Source: Streptomyces sp. HUAS ZL42 (GTDB lineage Bacteria; Actinomycetota; Actinomycetes; Streptomycetales; Streptomycetaceae). Taken from it: a stretch of DNA of 64,000 nucleotides. The stretch spans positions 9,521,001 to 9,585,000 of the forward strand of contig NZ_CP160403.1 of the NCBI RefSeq assembly GCF_040782645.1. Direction: 5' to 3'. Below, in pieces: positions 1-9,840 of the stretch. The notes beneath the pieces are model-generated. The model ran no database searches and had not been told where the DNA came from. It saw nothing but the letters and a program-made list of their open reading frames with translations. Both the position numbers and the translations under genes were made by a program. Position 1 is the first letter of the stretch, and each line of letters begins with the position of its first letter.

Positions 1-1
1 C

Positions 2-1492
2 CCGGACGGCGTCATCGGCGACCCCACCGAGGCCGCGCTGATCGTGCTCGCCGCCAAAGCGGGTCTGCACGCCGGACTGCGCACGCACACGCCGCGCTCC
101 GGTGAGGTCCCCTTCGATCCGGCCGCCAAGTACATGGCCACCTTCCACACCGACGCGGACGGCCGTATCCGCATTCACGCCAAGGGAGCCGTCGACGTCC
201 TCCTGGAACGCTGCACCCACGTCCTGACCGCACAGGGACCGGCGCCCCTCGACGGCGAGCGCCGCCGTGAGGTCACCGCCGCCGCCCGGTGGATGGCCGG
301 CCAGGGCTTGCGTGTCCTCGGGGCGGCCACCGCCACCGCCGACCAGCCGCACCCCCCGGCGGTGACGGGGCTGACCCTCACCGCGATCGCCGGGATCGCC
401 GACCCGCCCCGCCCCCAGGCCCGCGATGCCGTCGCCCTCGCGCAGGCCGCCGGCGTCACCGTCAAAATGATCACCGGAGACCACGCCGACACCGCCGCCG
501 CCATCGCCCGCGAACTCGGCATCACCGGCGACGTCGTCACCGGCACCGAACTGGCCCGGATGAGCGAGCAGGACCTCGCGGAGCGCGTCGAGGACGTCGG
601 GGTCTTCGCCCGCGTCGCCCCGGAACACAAGGTGACGATCGTCCGCGCACTCTCCCGGAAGGGCCACATCGTGGCCATGACCGGCGACGGCGTCAACGAC
701 GCCGCGGCCCTGCGCGCCGCCCACATCGGTGTCGCCATGGGCATCACCGGTACCGATGTCGCCAGGGAAGCCGCCGACATGGTCCTGACCGACGACGACT
801 TCTCCACCATCGTCCGCGCGGTCCGCGAAGGCCGCTGCATCTACGACAACATCGTCAACTTCGTCCGCTTCCAGCTGTCCACCAACATCGGCGCCATCCT
901 CACCCTGCTCGCCACCGTCCTGGCCGGGCTGCCCGCCCCCATGTCCGCGATCCAGCTGCTGTGGGTCAACATCATCATGGACGGGCCGCCCGCCATGGCC
1001 CTGGGCGTCGACCCCCCGCAGGACAACGTGATGCACCGTCCGCCCCGCCCGCCCGGCGAGCGCATCCTCAACGCCCGCCGCCTGGCCGCCATCACCCGCT
1101 CCGGTGCTGTCATGGCCGTCGGCACCGTGGCCGTCTTCGCCACCGCCCGCCATGTCTCCGCAACCGCGACCGCCGCCACCATGGCGTTCACCACCTTCGT
1201 CCTCTTCCAGCTGTGCAACGCCCTGGCCGCGCGCAGCGAGGACGGCCCCGTCCTGGGCCGCCACCAGCTGCGCAACCGCACCCTGTGGATCTGCCTGGCA
1301 GCCGTTCTCATCCTTCAGGTCATCGCCGTACAGGTGCCCGCCGCCCAGGGAGTCTTCGACACTGTTTCCCTGACCCCCGCCCAGTGGGTGATCTGCCTCG
1401 CGACCGCCTCCACCGTGCTGCTGACCGAGCACGCCTGGCGCGCCAGGCGCGCACGGCTCAGCCTCGCGACCGCCGTGAACCACAGGGACTGA
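2..1492 (+). CDS. P-type cation-transporting ATPase, C-terminal part (5' end outside window)
   Basis: The frame is open from the first bases, so only the last 496 residues are seen. It begins inside the nucleotide-binding domain with GDPTEAAL, continues through the hinge MITGDH (about visible residue 155) and MTGDGVNDAAAL (about 225), and ends in a membrane region of about six helices containing QLLWVNIIMDG. These are P2-type (Ca/Na/K-like) ATPase hallmarks. The phosphorylated DKTGT loop lies upstream of the window. It is followed on the same strand by a second P-type ATPase, so the two may be a duplicated pair. The ion is not predictable from this part alone. Confidence 0.93.
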   Translation, partial: PDGVIGDPTEAALIVLAAKAGLHAGLRTHTPRSGEVPFDPAAKYMATFHTDADGRIRIHAKGAVDVLLERCTHVLTAQGPAPLDGERRREVTAAARWMAGQGLRVLGAATATADQPHPPAVTGLTLTAIAGIADPPRPQARDAVALAQAAGVTVKMITGDHADTAAAIARELGITGDVVTGTELARMSEQDLAERVEDVGVFARVAPEHKVTIVRALSRKGHIVAMTGDGVNDAAALRAAHIGVAMGITGTDVAREAADMVLTDDDFSTIVRAVREGRCIYDNIVNFVRFQLSTNIGAILTLLATVLAGLPAPMSAIQLLWVNIIMDGPPAMALGVDPPQDNVMHRPPRPPGERILNARRLAAITRSGAVMAVGTVAVFATARHVSATATAATMAFTTFVLFQLCNALAARSEDGPVLGRHQLRNRTLWICLAAVLILQVIAVQVPAAQGVFDTVSLTPAQWVICLATASTVLLTEHAWRARRARLSLATAVNHRD

Positions 1493-1841
1493 CCGCCTGT
1501 GTCACACGCCGTCGGCGTTGACGAGGGACGAACGGCCCCTGCCGTCAGGACCGGGCGAACCCGCAGCCTGGAAGCAGGCCGACGCAGTCGAACGCATCGT
1601 CCGGAAGGCGGATGGCAGGCCCCGCGTGAGGTGGCGAACGGCCCGGGCCTCTGCCCCGGACGGCCCTGGTGGTGTCGGCCGGCCGGTCACACGATGAGAA
1701 GACGCCGCCGAGCGAGGGCGGCGAACCGGCGAAACGTCCGCCGAGCTCTCTGGAGTCCGTGATGGCAGCCTCACCCAAGGCCCTCCGCGCAACCCGGCCG
1801 ATTCCACCGGCGACGAGGATCTCGTCACCGACCGGGATCGG
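1493..1841. other. Intergenic stretch, no gene recognised
   Basis: About 350 bases between the two P-type ATPase genes. Open frames exist on both strands, but none has a convincing start or family resemblance. No clear hairpin or operator was recognised. The spacing suggests the second ATPase has its own promoter. Confidence 0.5.
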
Positions 1842-4667
1842 ATGATGCGCACCGGTACGCACCCCCTGGCACCGGGCGGAGGGAAGGACGAGGCGATCGG
1901 CGCCGCGTCCGGTTCGAGCCCGCGCCCTGCAGTACGGCAACTCGCTGCCAGTGAGGTCTTCGCCGCTCTGGACACGTCACGGCGCGGCCTGCCGACCGCG
2001 CAGGCACAGGCCAGGCTGGAGAGGGCCGGCGCCAACGAACTGCCGCGTGCGGGACGCCGCCCCGTATGGCGCCAGCTGGGGGCGCAGTTCACGGACCTCT
2101 TCGCCGTGGTGCTGATCGTCGCGTCGGGGATCACCTTCCTGGCGTACGGGCTGGAGGAGCCTCGTGACGTGGGCACCCTGCAGCTGGCGGTGGCGATCCT
2201 GGGTGTGGTGGTGCTGAACGCCGTCATCGGCTTCGCCCAGGAGTACTCGGCCGAGCGCACGGCCCAGGCGCTGGAGGCGATGGTGCCTCACACCTGCCGG
2301 GTGCTGCGCGGCGGCGAACGGCTGGAGGTGCCCGCCCGGGAGCTGGTGCCGGGCGACGTGGTGGTGCTGGAGGCCGGGGACGCGGTGTCGGCGGACTGCC
2401 GGGTGGTCGAGGCGCACGAACTGGCGGTGAACAACGCGCCGTTGACCGGGGAGAGCAACGCCGTGGGCCGTACGGCAGAGCCGGTGGCGGCCGGTCCGCC
2501 GCTGGAGGCGCGCAACTGCGTGTTCATGGGCACCGACGTCGTCGCAGGGTCCGGGCAGGCCGTGGTCTTCGCCACCGGCGCCGCTACCGAGTTCGGGCGG
2601 ATCTACCGGCTGGCCGCGGCGGCTCCGCGGCAGAAGACGCCGCTGCAGCTCCAGGTGGCATCCATGGCGCGGCGGGTGGCGGGCGCGGCCCTGGCGATCG
2701 GCGCCCTGATGTTCGCCGTTCGGCTGCCCACCGGGGAGCCCGTGGTGACCCTGTTCGTGTTCGCGCTGGGTGTGATGGTGGCGCTGGTGCCGGAGGGGCT
2801 GCCCGCGACGCTGTCGGTGTCGCTGGCGATCGGTGTGCGGCGGATGGCGCGCCGCCACGCCCTGATCAAACAGCTGCTGGCGGTGGAGGCGCTCGGGTCG
2901 ACCACGGTCGTGTGCACCGACAAGACCGGGACGCTCACCCAGGCGGAGATGACGGTCACGCGGGTATGGGCGGGGGGCGTGCCGCACCCCGTGAGCGGTG
3001 TGGGGTACGCCCCGAACGGTGAGGTCGCCGACGCGGTGCCGGTGCGTGAACTGCTGCGGGTGGCGAGCCTGTGCTGCAACGCCCGGCTGGTTGCGCCCAC
3101 GGGCCCTCAGGAGCACTGGCGGGTGCTCGGCGACACCACCGAGGGCGCGCTGCTCGTCGTCGCGGCCAAGGCCGGCCTCGACCTGGACGCGGAGGAGGCG
3201 GCCGCGCCGCGGGTGACGGAGTTCCCCTTCGACTCGACGCGCAAGCTGATGACCACGGTGCACAAGAGCGGCGCGGGCTATCAGGCGTGCGTCAAGGGAG
3301 CGCCCGCCGAGTTGCTCGCGCGCTGCAGCGAGGTGGAGTGGGAGGCGCGGCGCGGGCCGCTGACCGAACAGGACCGGGCGGCGGCCGTCGAGGCGAGCGA
3401 CGCGCTCGCGTCACAGGGGCTGCGGGTGCTGGCCGTCGCCCGGCGGGAGCTGGACGGGCCCCGCCCCGAGCAGAACGGGGCCGAGTCCCGACTCACGCTG
3501 CTGGGACTGGTCGGCATGCTGGACCCGCCGCGTCCGGAGGTCACCGACGCGGTCGCCGCCTGCCGACGGGCCGGCATCCGGATCGTCATGGTCACCGGCG
3601 ACCACCCGCTGACCGGGGAGGCCGTGGCCCGCCGGGTCGGGATCGTACGGCGGCCGGATCCGGTCGTGGTGACGGGCGCCCAGCTCGACGCGATGGACGA
3701 CGAGGCGCTGGACGCGCTGCTCGCCGAGCCGTCCGAGCTTCTGCTGTGCCGGGTCAGCCCGGAGCACAAGATGCGTGTGGTCACCGCCTTCCAGCGGCGG
3801 GGCGAGGTGGTGGCGGTCACCGGGGACGGCGCGAACGACGCGCCGGCGCTCAAACACGCGGACATCGGCGTGGCGATGGGGGCCTCGGGCACGGACGTGG
3901 CCCGGGAGGCGGCCTCGATGGTGCTGCTGGACGACTCGTTCGCCTCCATTGCCGCGGCGGTGCGGCTGGGCAGGGCGGTCTACCAGAACATCCGCAAGTT
4001 CCTCGTCTACCTCTTCAGCCACAACATCGGAGAGCTCGTCCCGATCCTTGCAGCGACCTTCGCCGGGTTCCCGCTGGTGCCGATCAGCGCGGTGCAGATC
4101 CTGGCGATCGACCTGGGGTCCGATGTGCTGCCCGCCCTGGCCCTGGGTGCGGAGCCGCCGGAGCCCGATGTGATGGAGCGTCCGCCGCGCTCCCGCCGGG
4201 AACGTCTGTTCTCGGCCTCCGTCGTGGGGCGGATCCTGTTCCTCGGTGGCATCCAGGCGATCGGCGTGAGCGCCGTGTTCTTCTGGCACGTCGGTTCCTC
4301 GGGTATCCCCTTCGACGACTTCACCGAGGACACCCTCGCCTACCAGGAGGCGATCACCATGGTCCAGGCCGGGATCGTGCTCAGCCAGTTCTTCAACGCC
4401 CTCGCCGTGCGCACCGACCGGCAGAGCATTCTGAAAGTCGGACTGCTGTCCAATCCGGCCCTGCTGGTGGCAGGAGGCTTCGGCGTCGCCCTCATGGCCG
4501 CGATCAGCTATCTGCCGCCGCTGCAGGCCGTCTTCAACACCGCCCCGCTCGACGCCGCCGACTGGGCGGTCCTGGCCGGGCTCGGCACTCTGCCCCTGAT
4601 CGCGGACGAGGCCCGCAAAGGGTGGCTGCGCCGCCGCGCCGACCGCCGGAAAGGAGCCCCAAGGTGA
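1842..4667 (+). CDS. P-type cation-transporting ATPase, full length
   Basis: A 941-residue P2-type ATPase that would use ATP to move a cation across the cell membrane. The order is canonical: N-terminal cation-ATPase domain (EVFAALDTSRRGL near residue 40), actuator loop PLTGES, membrane helix with PEGLP (about 317), phosphorylated Asp360 in CTDKTGTLT, TGDGANDAPAL (about 660), then six C-terminal helices. Length and domain order match the CtpF family, whose mycobacterial member belongs to the DosR dormancy regulon. The start is the first ATG of a tandem ATGATG, and the second is equally possible. The stop overlaps the next start (GTGA), so it is translationally coupled to the TrkA genes. That coupling hints at monovalent-cation or K+ homeostasis, but this is inference. 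Confidence 0.95.
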   Translation: MMRTGTHPLAPGGGKDEAIGAASGSSPRPAVRQLAASEVFAALDTSRRGLPTAQAQARLERAGANELPRAGRRPVWRQLGAQFTDLFAVVLIVASGITFLAYGLEEPRDVGTLQLAVAILGVVVLNAVIGFAQEYSAERTAQALEAMVPHTCRVLRGGERLEVPARELVPGDVVVLEAGDAVSADCRVVEAHELAVNNAPLTGESNAVGRTAEPVAAGPPLEARNCVFMGTDVVAGSGQAVVFATGAATEFGRIYRLAAAAPRQKTPLQLQVASMARRVAGAALAIGALMFAVRLPTGEPVVTLFVFALGVMVALVPEGLPATLSVSLAIGVRRMARRHALIKQLLAVEALGSTTVVCTDKTGTLTQAEMTVTRVWAGGVPHPVSGVGYAPNGEVADAVPVRELLRVASLCCNARLVAPTGPQEHWRVLGDTTEGALLVVAAKAGLDLDAEEAAAPRVTEFPFDSTRKLMTTVHKSGAGYQACVKGAPAELLARCSEVEWEARRGPLTEQDRAAAVEASDALASQGLRVLAVARRELDGPRPEQNGAESRLTLLGLVGMLDPPRPEVTDAVAACRRAGIRIVMVTGDHPLTGEAVARRVGIVRRPDPVVVTGAQLDAMDDEALDALLAEPSELLLCRVSPEHKMRVVTAFQRRGEVVAVTGDGANDAPALKHADIGVAMGASGTDVAREAASMVLLDDSFASIAAAVRLGRAVYQNIRKFLVYLFSHNIGELVPILAATFAGFPLVPISAVQILAIDLGSDVLPALALGAEPPEPDVMERPPRSRRERLFSASVVGRILFLGGIQAIGVSAVFFWHVGSSGIPFDDFTEDTLAYQEAITMVQAGIVLSQFFNALAVRTDRQSILKVGLLSNPALLVAGGFGVALMAAISYLPPLQAVFNTAPLDAADWAVLAGLGTLPLIADEARKGWLRRRADRRKGAPR

Positions 4668-5323
4668 AGGTGATCGTCGTCGGCTGCGGACGGGTGGGCG
4701 CCATGCTCGCCGGTCTGCTCGCCTCGGAAGGGCACGACGTGAACGTCGTCGACCGGCGTCCCAAGGCGGCCCGGCGGCTGCCCGACAGCCCCCGCATCCG
4801 CTTCCACGAGGGCAACGGCTACAGCCGCACCGTGCTGCAGAGCGCCGGGGTCGAGCACGCGGACGCGTTCGTGGCCGTCACCTCGGGGGACAACAGCAAC
4901 ATCGTCAGCGCGCGGACGGCGAAGGAGACCTACCGTGTGCCGATCGTCCTCGCCCGCATCTACGATCCCCGGCGTGCCGACATCTACCGCGAACTCGGCA
5001 TCCCCACCATCGCCAGCGTCCGCTGGACCGTGCACCAGATCCACCAGATGCTGCTGCACCGCCATCTGAGCCCCGAACTCAGCTTCGGCAACGGAGAGAC
5101 GCTGCTCGTCCGTTCCGAGGTGCCCGACTACCTCATCGGGCGGCGGCTGACCGAGTTCGACGTCGACGGCGAGATCCGCGTCGTCGAGGTCACACGGGCG
5201 GGCCGCTCCCTGATTCCCGCGCACGGCACGCCTGCGCAGGCGGGTGACCTGGTCACCTTCGCCGTCGCCGCCACCGCGCTGGGCAGGCTGCGCGGCTTTC
5301 TCGACAAGGAGCTGGGGACGTGA
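4664..5323 (+). CDS. TrkA family potassium uptake regulator (first of pair)
   Basis: A 219-residue cytoplasmic protein with an N-terminal RCK/Rossmann domain (VVGCGRVG at residues 4-11) and a C-terminal RCK_C (TrkA-C) domain from about residue 135. Such proteins bind NAD(H) or nucleotides and gate TrkH/KtrB-type K+ channels. The GTG start overlaps the preceding ATPase stop and has AAAGGAG upstream. No channel gene (TrkH/TrkG) is visible, so the membrane partner is either elsewhere or the ATPase next door. A near-equal paralogue follows immediately. Confidence 0.93.
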   Translation: MKVIVVGCGRVGAMLAGLLASEGHDVNVVDRRPKAARRLPDSPRIRFHEGNGYSRTVLQSAGVEHADAFVAVTSGDNSNIVSARTAKETYRVPIVLARIYDPRRADIYRELGIPTIASVRWTVHQIHQMLLHRHLSPELSFGNGETLLVRSEVPDYLIGRRLTEFDVDGEIRVVEVTRAGRSLIPAHGTPAQAGDLVTFAVAATALGRLRGFLDKELGT

Positions 5324-5976
5324 ACGTGCTCATCGCCGGAGCGGGACGGCTCGGCACCCAGATCGCCCAGGTGCTCTCCGCGGCACGCAACGAGGTCACG
5401 CTGATCGACGTCGACGACGACCGCGTGGCCGAACTCGAGGGACGCATTCCGGTGCGACTGGTCGTCGGGGACGCCTGCGAACCGGCCCTCCTGGAGCACG
5501 CCGGAGCGCTCGCTGCCGACCTGGTCATCGCCACCACCGGGGACGACGAGGACAACCTCGTGATCAGCCTGCTCGCCAAGCGTCAGTTCTCGGTGCCCCG
5601 GGTGGCCGCCCGGGTCAACGACGCCGAAAACGCCTGGCTGTTCGACGCGCGCTGGGGCGTCGACGTCGCCGTCCCTGCCGCCACTCCGCTGATCTCCCTC
5701 ATCGAGGAGGCCACCGGGGCCACCGACACGGTGGCGCTGCTGCGGCTCAGCAAGGCCGGTGTCGACGTCATCGAAACGGCCATCACGCCACAGTCGAGGG
5801 CGGTGGGCCGGCCTCTGGGCGAGGTTCCGCTGCCCGAAGGGACGGTTGTCGCCACGATCGTCAGGGGCGGGCAGCCCACCGTTCCGGATCCGGCGATCCG
5901 GCTCCGGGCCGGAGACGAACTCCTCCTCGTCTCGCACTCCGCGACCGAACAGGAGATCCACGCGGCGTTCCAGTGA
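5320..5976 (+). CDS. TrkA family potassium uptake regulator (second of pair)
   Basis: 218 residues, again RCK_N (IAGAGRLG at 5-12, acidic DVDDD at the end of strand two) plus RCK_C. It starts with GTG overlapping the previous stop (GTGA). The tandem pair resembles the two halves of a full-length TrkA split into two genes, or CeoB/CeoC of actinobacteria (TrkA-like pair), and would form a heteromeric gating ring. It ends the left plus-strand operon and converges with the V-type ATPase operon after 41 bases. Confidence 0.93.
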   Translation: MNVLIAGAGRLGTQIAQVLSAARNEVTLIDVDDDRVAELEGRIPVRLVVGDACEPALLEHAGALAADLVIATTGDDEDNLVISLLAKRQFSVPRVAARVNDAENAWLFDARWGVDVAVPAATPLISLIEEATGATDTVALLRLSKAGVDVIETAITPQSRAVGRPLGEVPLPEGTVVATIVRGGQPTVPDPAIRLRAGDELLLVSHSATEQEIHAAFQ

Positions 5977-6017
5977 ACTGCCCCGGACGTGGAGCACTGC
6001 GGAGCCCCCCGGAACGG

Positions 6018-6656
6018 TCACTGGGCCGCCGGCCCGCTGTCCTCGGCCGCCCTCGCGGCCCACCGCCGCCGGACGGTGTCCTCGTGCTCGGCCTGCTCCA
6101 GCGCCAGATCGGCCCGGTCGAGCGCATCTCGAAGGCGGGGAATCCAGTGGCGCCGCAGGGCACGCACCCGGTGCCGGGTGCTGACGACCTCAGCGCCCAC
6201 CAGCTCGGCGGCGGCGTGCGCGGCGGCGTGCTCGGCGGCGGCGCGTACGGCACGGCCGTACGCCGCCTCGGCGTGCACGAGGGCCGTATTGGCGGGAGCG
6301 GCAGCGGTGGGCGGACGGGCGGGTACGGACGTGGAGACCGCCGCCGGATGGTGTACTCCCATGGAGACGGCCCAGTGCACCGTGACCTCGGCGGGGCCGA
6401 TGCCCGCGGCGGCCGAGTCGAGGGCCTGTTCCCCACCCAGGAGCAGTCCCCGCAGCAGCCATCTCTCGGCCTCCGTCAACCGGTCCCGCCAGGACCGGGC
6501 GGCTGCCTCCTCCGCGCGCTGCAGCCGCTGGTGCTCGGAGCGGAGGATGCGCAGCTTCTGCTCCAGCAGGTCGGCTCCGCGCTCGGCGACATCGAGGCTG
6601 TGTCGCAGGCGCAGTCGTCCCGCACGGCCGGGCGGCGTACGGCGGGCGCCGGTCAT
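6018..6656 (-). CDS. ntpD: V/A-type ATPase subunit D (central rotor shaft)
   Basis: 212 residues, mostly two long helices, matching V-type subunit D. The N-terminal helix has the repeated Leu/Arg pattern (LLEQKLRILRSEHQRL) that forms the coiled-coil rotor axle through the A3B3 head, and the C-terminal helix is rich in RRRWIPRL-like repeats. It is the last gene of the nine-gene operon, and its ATG overlaps the stop of subunit B by four bases. It is needed to couple ATP hydrolysis to rotation of the membrane ring. Confidence 0.92.
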   Translation of the reverse strand: MTGARRTPPGRAGRLRLRHSLDVAERGADLLEQKLRILRSEHQRLQRAEEAAARSWRDRLTEAERWLLRGLLLGGEQALDSAAAGIGPAEVTVHWAVSMGVHHPAAVSTSVPARPPTAAAPANTALVHAEAAYGRAVRAAAEHAAAHAAAELVGAEVVSTRHRVRALRRHWIPRLRDALDRADLALEQAEHEDTVRRRWAARAAEDSGPAAQ

Positions 6657-8080
6657 CGGGGCGCCTTCTCGTCGCGATGATCGGGATCGGCGAGTTCGTC
6701 GAGGTCCTTCGCCCCATGGTCGTCGAGGAGCGGGGCAGGGAGCATGGAGAGCTGGCTGCGTGGCAGGGTGAGCAGGGCTTGCCAGCCGCGCTCCAGCGAG
6801 GCGTCGAGACCGCGCGGTTCGTCGCTGCGCTGGTCGGCGAAGTCCCGCAGGAACGCCTCCTCGAAGTCCAGGTAGCGGCGGTCGGTGGGGCTCAGCGCCG
6901 CCTGGCCGACCAGGTCCGCGAGATCGCGGACCTGCCGGGCCCGGGCCAGGGCGGCCAGCAGTTGCGCCGCGACGTCGAGATGGTCGTCACGGGTACGGCC
7001 GGGACCCGCGCCCTTGCGCATCAGCCGGGACAGCGAGGACAGCGCGTCCAGCGGCGGGTACACGCCCCGCGCGTGCGTCTCGGCCGAGAGCACGATCTGG
7101 CCCTCGGTGATGTAGCCGGTCAGGTCCGGCACGGGATGGGTGATGTCGCCCGCGGGCATGGTGAGCACGGGCAGCACGGTGACCGAGCCGGGACGGCCCC
7201 TGATACGTCCGCAGCGTTCGTACAGGGAGGCCAGGTCGCTGTAGAGGTAGCCGGGGTAGGCGCGGCGGGCGGGGATCTCCCCGCGGGCCGCGGAGACTTC
7301 GCGCAGGGCTTCGGCGTACGTGGTCATGTCGGTCATCACCACGAGGACGTGCCGTCCCTCGGTGAAGGCGAGGTGTTCGGCGACGGTCAGCGCGATCCGC
7401 GGGGTGAGGATCCGCTCGATCACCGGGTCGTCGGCGGTGTTCAGCAGCAGGACCAGTTCCCCGGCCGCGGACCGTTCCTCCAGGGCGCCGCGTACGAAGG
7501 AGGCGTCGGCGTGGGTGAGTCCCATGCCGGCGAAGACGACGCTGAACGCTTCTCCGGCGGCGGTGGCCTGCGCGGCGATCTGGGCGGCCAGTTCCAGGTG
7601 CGGCAGGCCGGCCACGGAGAACACCGGCAGCTTCTGCCCCCGTACCAGTGTGGTCAGGGCGTCGACGGCGCCGACACCGGTGAGCACCGGCTCCGACGGC
7701 GGCTCGCGCCGCACCGGGTTGATGGGAGCGCCGCCCACCTCGGCGTCGTGGGAGCCGAGGACGGGCGGACCGCCGTCGAGGGGCTCGCCCCGTCCGTTGC
7801 AGACCCGGCCGAGCCAGTCCGTCCCGACCGGGACGCGCAGCGGGCTGCCGGAGAAGGCCGCGCGGACGCCCTCCGGATCCATGCCCGCGGTGCCCTCCAG
7901 CACTTGGACGACCGCCAGGTCGCGGTCGGCGTCCAGGACCACCCCGTGGCGGCGTTCGCCCGAGGCGAGGGTGATGCGCACGTACTCGTCCCAGCCGATC
8001 CCGGCCACGTCTTCGACGATCGCGAGCGGCCCCCGGAGCTCGCGCACCGACGTGTACTCGATCCCATCGGACAGGCTCAT
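6653..8080 (-). CDS. ntpB: V/A-type ATPase subunit B (non-catalytic, nucleotide-binding)
   Basis: 475 residues, the usual length for V-type B. It has an N-terminal beta-barrel domain (YTSVRELRGPLAIVEDV), a RecA-like core with SVAGLPHLELAAQIA where catalytic subunits have a P-loop, and the conserved YPGYLYSDLASLYERCGR segment, followed by a helical C-terminal domain. The degenerate Walker A is normal for B. The ATG start was chosen because it overlaps the stop of subunit A by four bases. The longer open frame upstream is a shadow of subunit A. Confidence 0.96.
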   Translation of the reverse strand: MSLSDGIEYTSVRELRGPLAIVEDVAGIGWDEYVRITLASGERRHGVVLDADRDLAVVQVLEGTAGMDPEGVRAAFSGSPLRVPVGTDWLGRVCNGRGEPLDGGPPVLGSHDAEVGGAPINPVRREPPSEPVLTGVGAVDALTTLVRGQKLPVFSVAGLPHLELAAQIAAQATAAGEAFSVVFAGMGLTHADASFVRGALEERSAAGELVLLLNTADDPVIERILTPRIALTVAEHLAFTEGRHVLVVMTDMTTYAEALREVSAARGEIPARRAYPGYLYSDLASLYERCGRIRGRPGSVTVLPVLTMPAGDITHPVPDLTGYITEGQIVLSAETHARGVYPPLDALSSLSRLMRKGAGPGRTRDDHLDVAAQLLAALARARQVRDLADLVGQAALSPTDRRYLDFEEAFLRDFADQRSDEPRGLDASLERGWQALLTLPRSQLSMLPAPLLDDHGAKDLDELADPDHRDEKAPR

Positions 8081-9840
8081 GGCCGCACTTCTCCCAGCCT
8101 GGCGAGCATCGCGTCGCGCCGCGCCGCCACTCCTGCGGCGTCGTGCGGGCCGGCGTCCTCCCGGGCGCGCAGCAGCGGACCGAAGTCGACCTCCTCGACC
8201 GATGCGGCCGGGACACCCGCGTCCACCAGCTCGCGGCAGCGGTCGGCGACCGTCAGGACGGCGTCGGCCAGGGCGGCCGTCTTCTCCGGCCCGCAGTATG
8301 CGTCCTGCTCCGACAGCGCGCTCTGCTGCAGCACGCCCTCGCGCACCAGCCTCCCCGCCAGCACGCTGATGCGTTCCCGCGCGGGCAGGGCGGCGATGCC
8401 GATCAGATCCACCAGATCGGCCAGCCGGTCGGCCTCCGCCAGCACCGCTCCCACCCGGTCGCGGCGCCTGGACCAGGCCGGATCGCCGGCCGCCCGGTGC
8501 CCGGCCGCCAGAACCGGGATGTCCCGGGAGAAGGACCCGGCCCAGGAGACCGCCGGGTAGTGGCGGGCGTAGGCGAGGTCGCGGTCGAGGGTCCACAGGC
8601 AGCGGACGAAGCGTTCGGTGTGCGCGGTCACCGGTTCCGTCATGTCCCCGCCCGGCGGGGACACCGCGCCGATCACCGTCACCGATCCCCGGTCGCCGCC
8701 GAGGGTGGTCACGGCGGCGGCCCGCTCGTAGAAGGCCGCGATGGCGGAGGCCAGCCCGGCCGGGTAGCCCTCCTCGGCGGGCAGCGCGCCGGTCCGGGAG
8801 GCGAACTCGCGCAGCGCTTCGGCCCACCGGGAGGTCGAGTCGGCGATGACCACCACGTCCAGGCCCATGTCCCGGAAGTACTCGGCGACCGTCACCCCCG
8901 TGTAGACGCTCGCCTCCCGCGCCATCATCGGCATGTTGGAGGTGTTGGCGATCGTCACGGTGCGGTCCGCGAGGCGTCCGCCCGTGCGCGGGTCCTGAAG
9001 CTCCGACAGTTCGGTGATGACGTCGGCCATCTCGTTGCCGCGCTCCCCGCAGCCGACGTAGACGATGACGTCCGCGTCGCACCACTTGGCGATCTGCTGC
9101 AACAGCATCGTCTTGCCGGTGCCGAAGCCACCGGGCACCGCCACCGTGCTGCCCCGGGCCACGGGGAAGAGCAGGTCGATGACCCGCTGGCCGGTGTTCA
9201 GGGCCTCGTGGCTGTCGACGCGCTCGCGCACCGGGCGCGGCCGGCGCACCGGCCACGGTGCGCCCACCGTCACCTCGGTGCCGCCCACCACGGCCACCGT
9301 CGCATCGCGCGCACGGTCCCCGGCACCGGCGATCTCCTCGACTGTGCCCCGGCAGCCGGGCGGTACGAGAACCTTCACTCCGACCGGTCCCGCGTCCCGG
9401 ATCTCCCCGAGGGCCTGCCCCTCGGTCACCTGCTCGTCCTGCGCCACCAAGGGGGAGAAGGACCAGGTTCGTTCCTCGGCGGCCGCCCGCTGCGCGCCGG
9501 GCAGCAGCCAGTCGCCGGCCCCGGACAGGGGGCGCAGCAAGCCGTCGAAGATCCCGCCGAGCAGTTCCGGACCGAGCCGCACCGACAGCGGACGGCCCTG
9601 GGGCAGGGCCGTCTGCCCCGGAGCGAGGCCGCCGGTGTACTCGTACGCCTGGACGGTGACCACGTCACCGCTGATGGCCACGACCTCGCCGGGCAGACCG
9701 GCGGGGCCGACCGAGACGAGGTCGTACATCGCGATGCCGCCCGTGTACTCCATCTCGACCAGCGGTCCGGTGACGCGCAGGATCCGGGAGGCCGGCTGCC
9801 GGTCAGTCGGCCGTCGGCGCGTCTGAGCGGTTTCCGTCAC
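8077..9840 (-). CDS. ntpA: V/A-type ATPase subunit A (catalytic)
   Basis: 587 residues, typical for V-type A. An N-terminal barrel (VTGPLVEMEY) is followed by the non-homologous insertion characteristic of A subunits (about residues 110-190), Walker A GGFGTGKT (about 236-243; usual form GAFGSGKT), and GCGERGNEM with the catalytic-type Glu. The DSTSRWAEALRE motif and a helical C-terminus follow. The GTG start overlaps the stop of subunit E (GTGA). The further upstream GTG would run deep into subunit E and is unlikely. It hydrolyses or synthesises ATP in the A3B3 head. Confidence 0.96.
   Translation of the reverse strand: MTETAQTRRRPTDRQPASRILRVTGPLVEMEYTGGIAMYDLVSVGPAGLPGEVVAISGDVVTVQAYEYTGGLAPGQTALPQGRPLSVRLGPELLGGIFDGLLRPLSGAGDWLLPGAQRAAAEERTWSFSPLVAQDEQVTEGQALGEIRDAGPVGVKVLVPPGCRGTVEEIAGAGDRARDATVAVVGGTEVTVGAPWPVRRPRPVRERVDSHEALNTGQRVIDLLFPVARGSTVAVPGGFGTGKTMLLQQIAKWCDADVIVYVGCGERGNEMADVITELSELQDPRTGGRLADRTVTIANTSNMPMMAREASVYTGVTVAEYFRDMGLDVVVIADSTSRWAEALREFASRTGALPAEEGYPAGLASAIAAFYERAAAVTTLGGDRGSVTVIGAVSPPGGDMTEPVTAHTERFVRCLWTLDRDLAYARHYPAVSWAGSFSRDIPVLAAGHRAAGDPAWSRRRDRVGAVLAEADRLADLVDLIGIAALPARERISVLAGRLVREGVLQQSALSEQDAYCGPEKTAALADAVLTVADRCRELVDAGVPAASVEEVDFGPLLRAREDAGPHDAAGVAARRDAMLARLGEVRP

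Noticed and set aside
5244..6680. Long plus-strand open frame over the TrkA end and V-ATPase subunit D
   Set aside because: Low-complexity Arg/Gly/Pro composition with no family likeness. It is a shadow of the real genes in GC-rich DNA.
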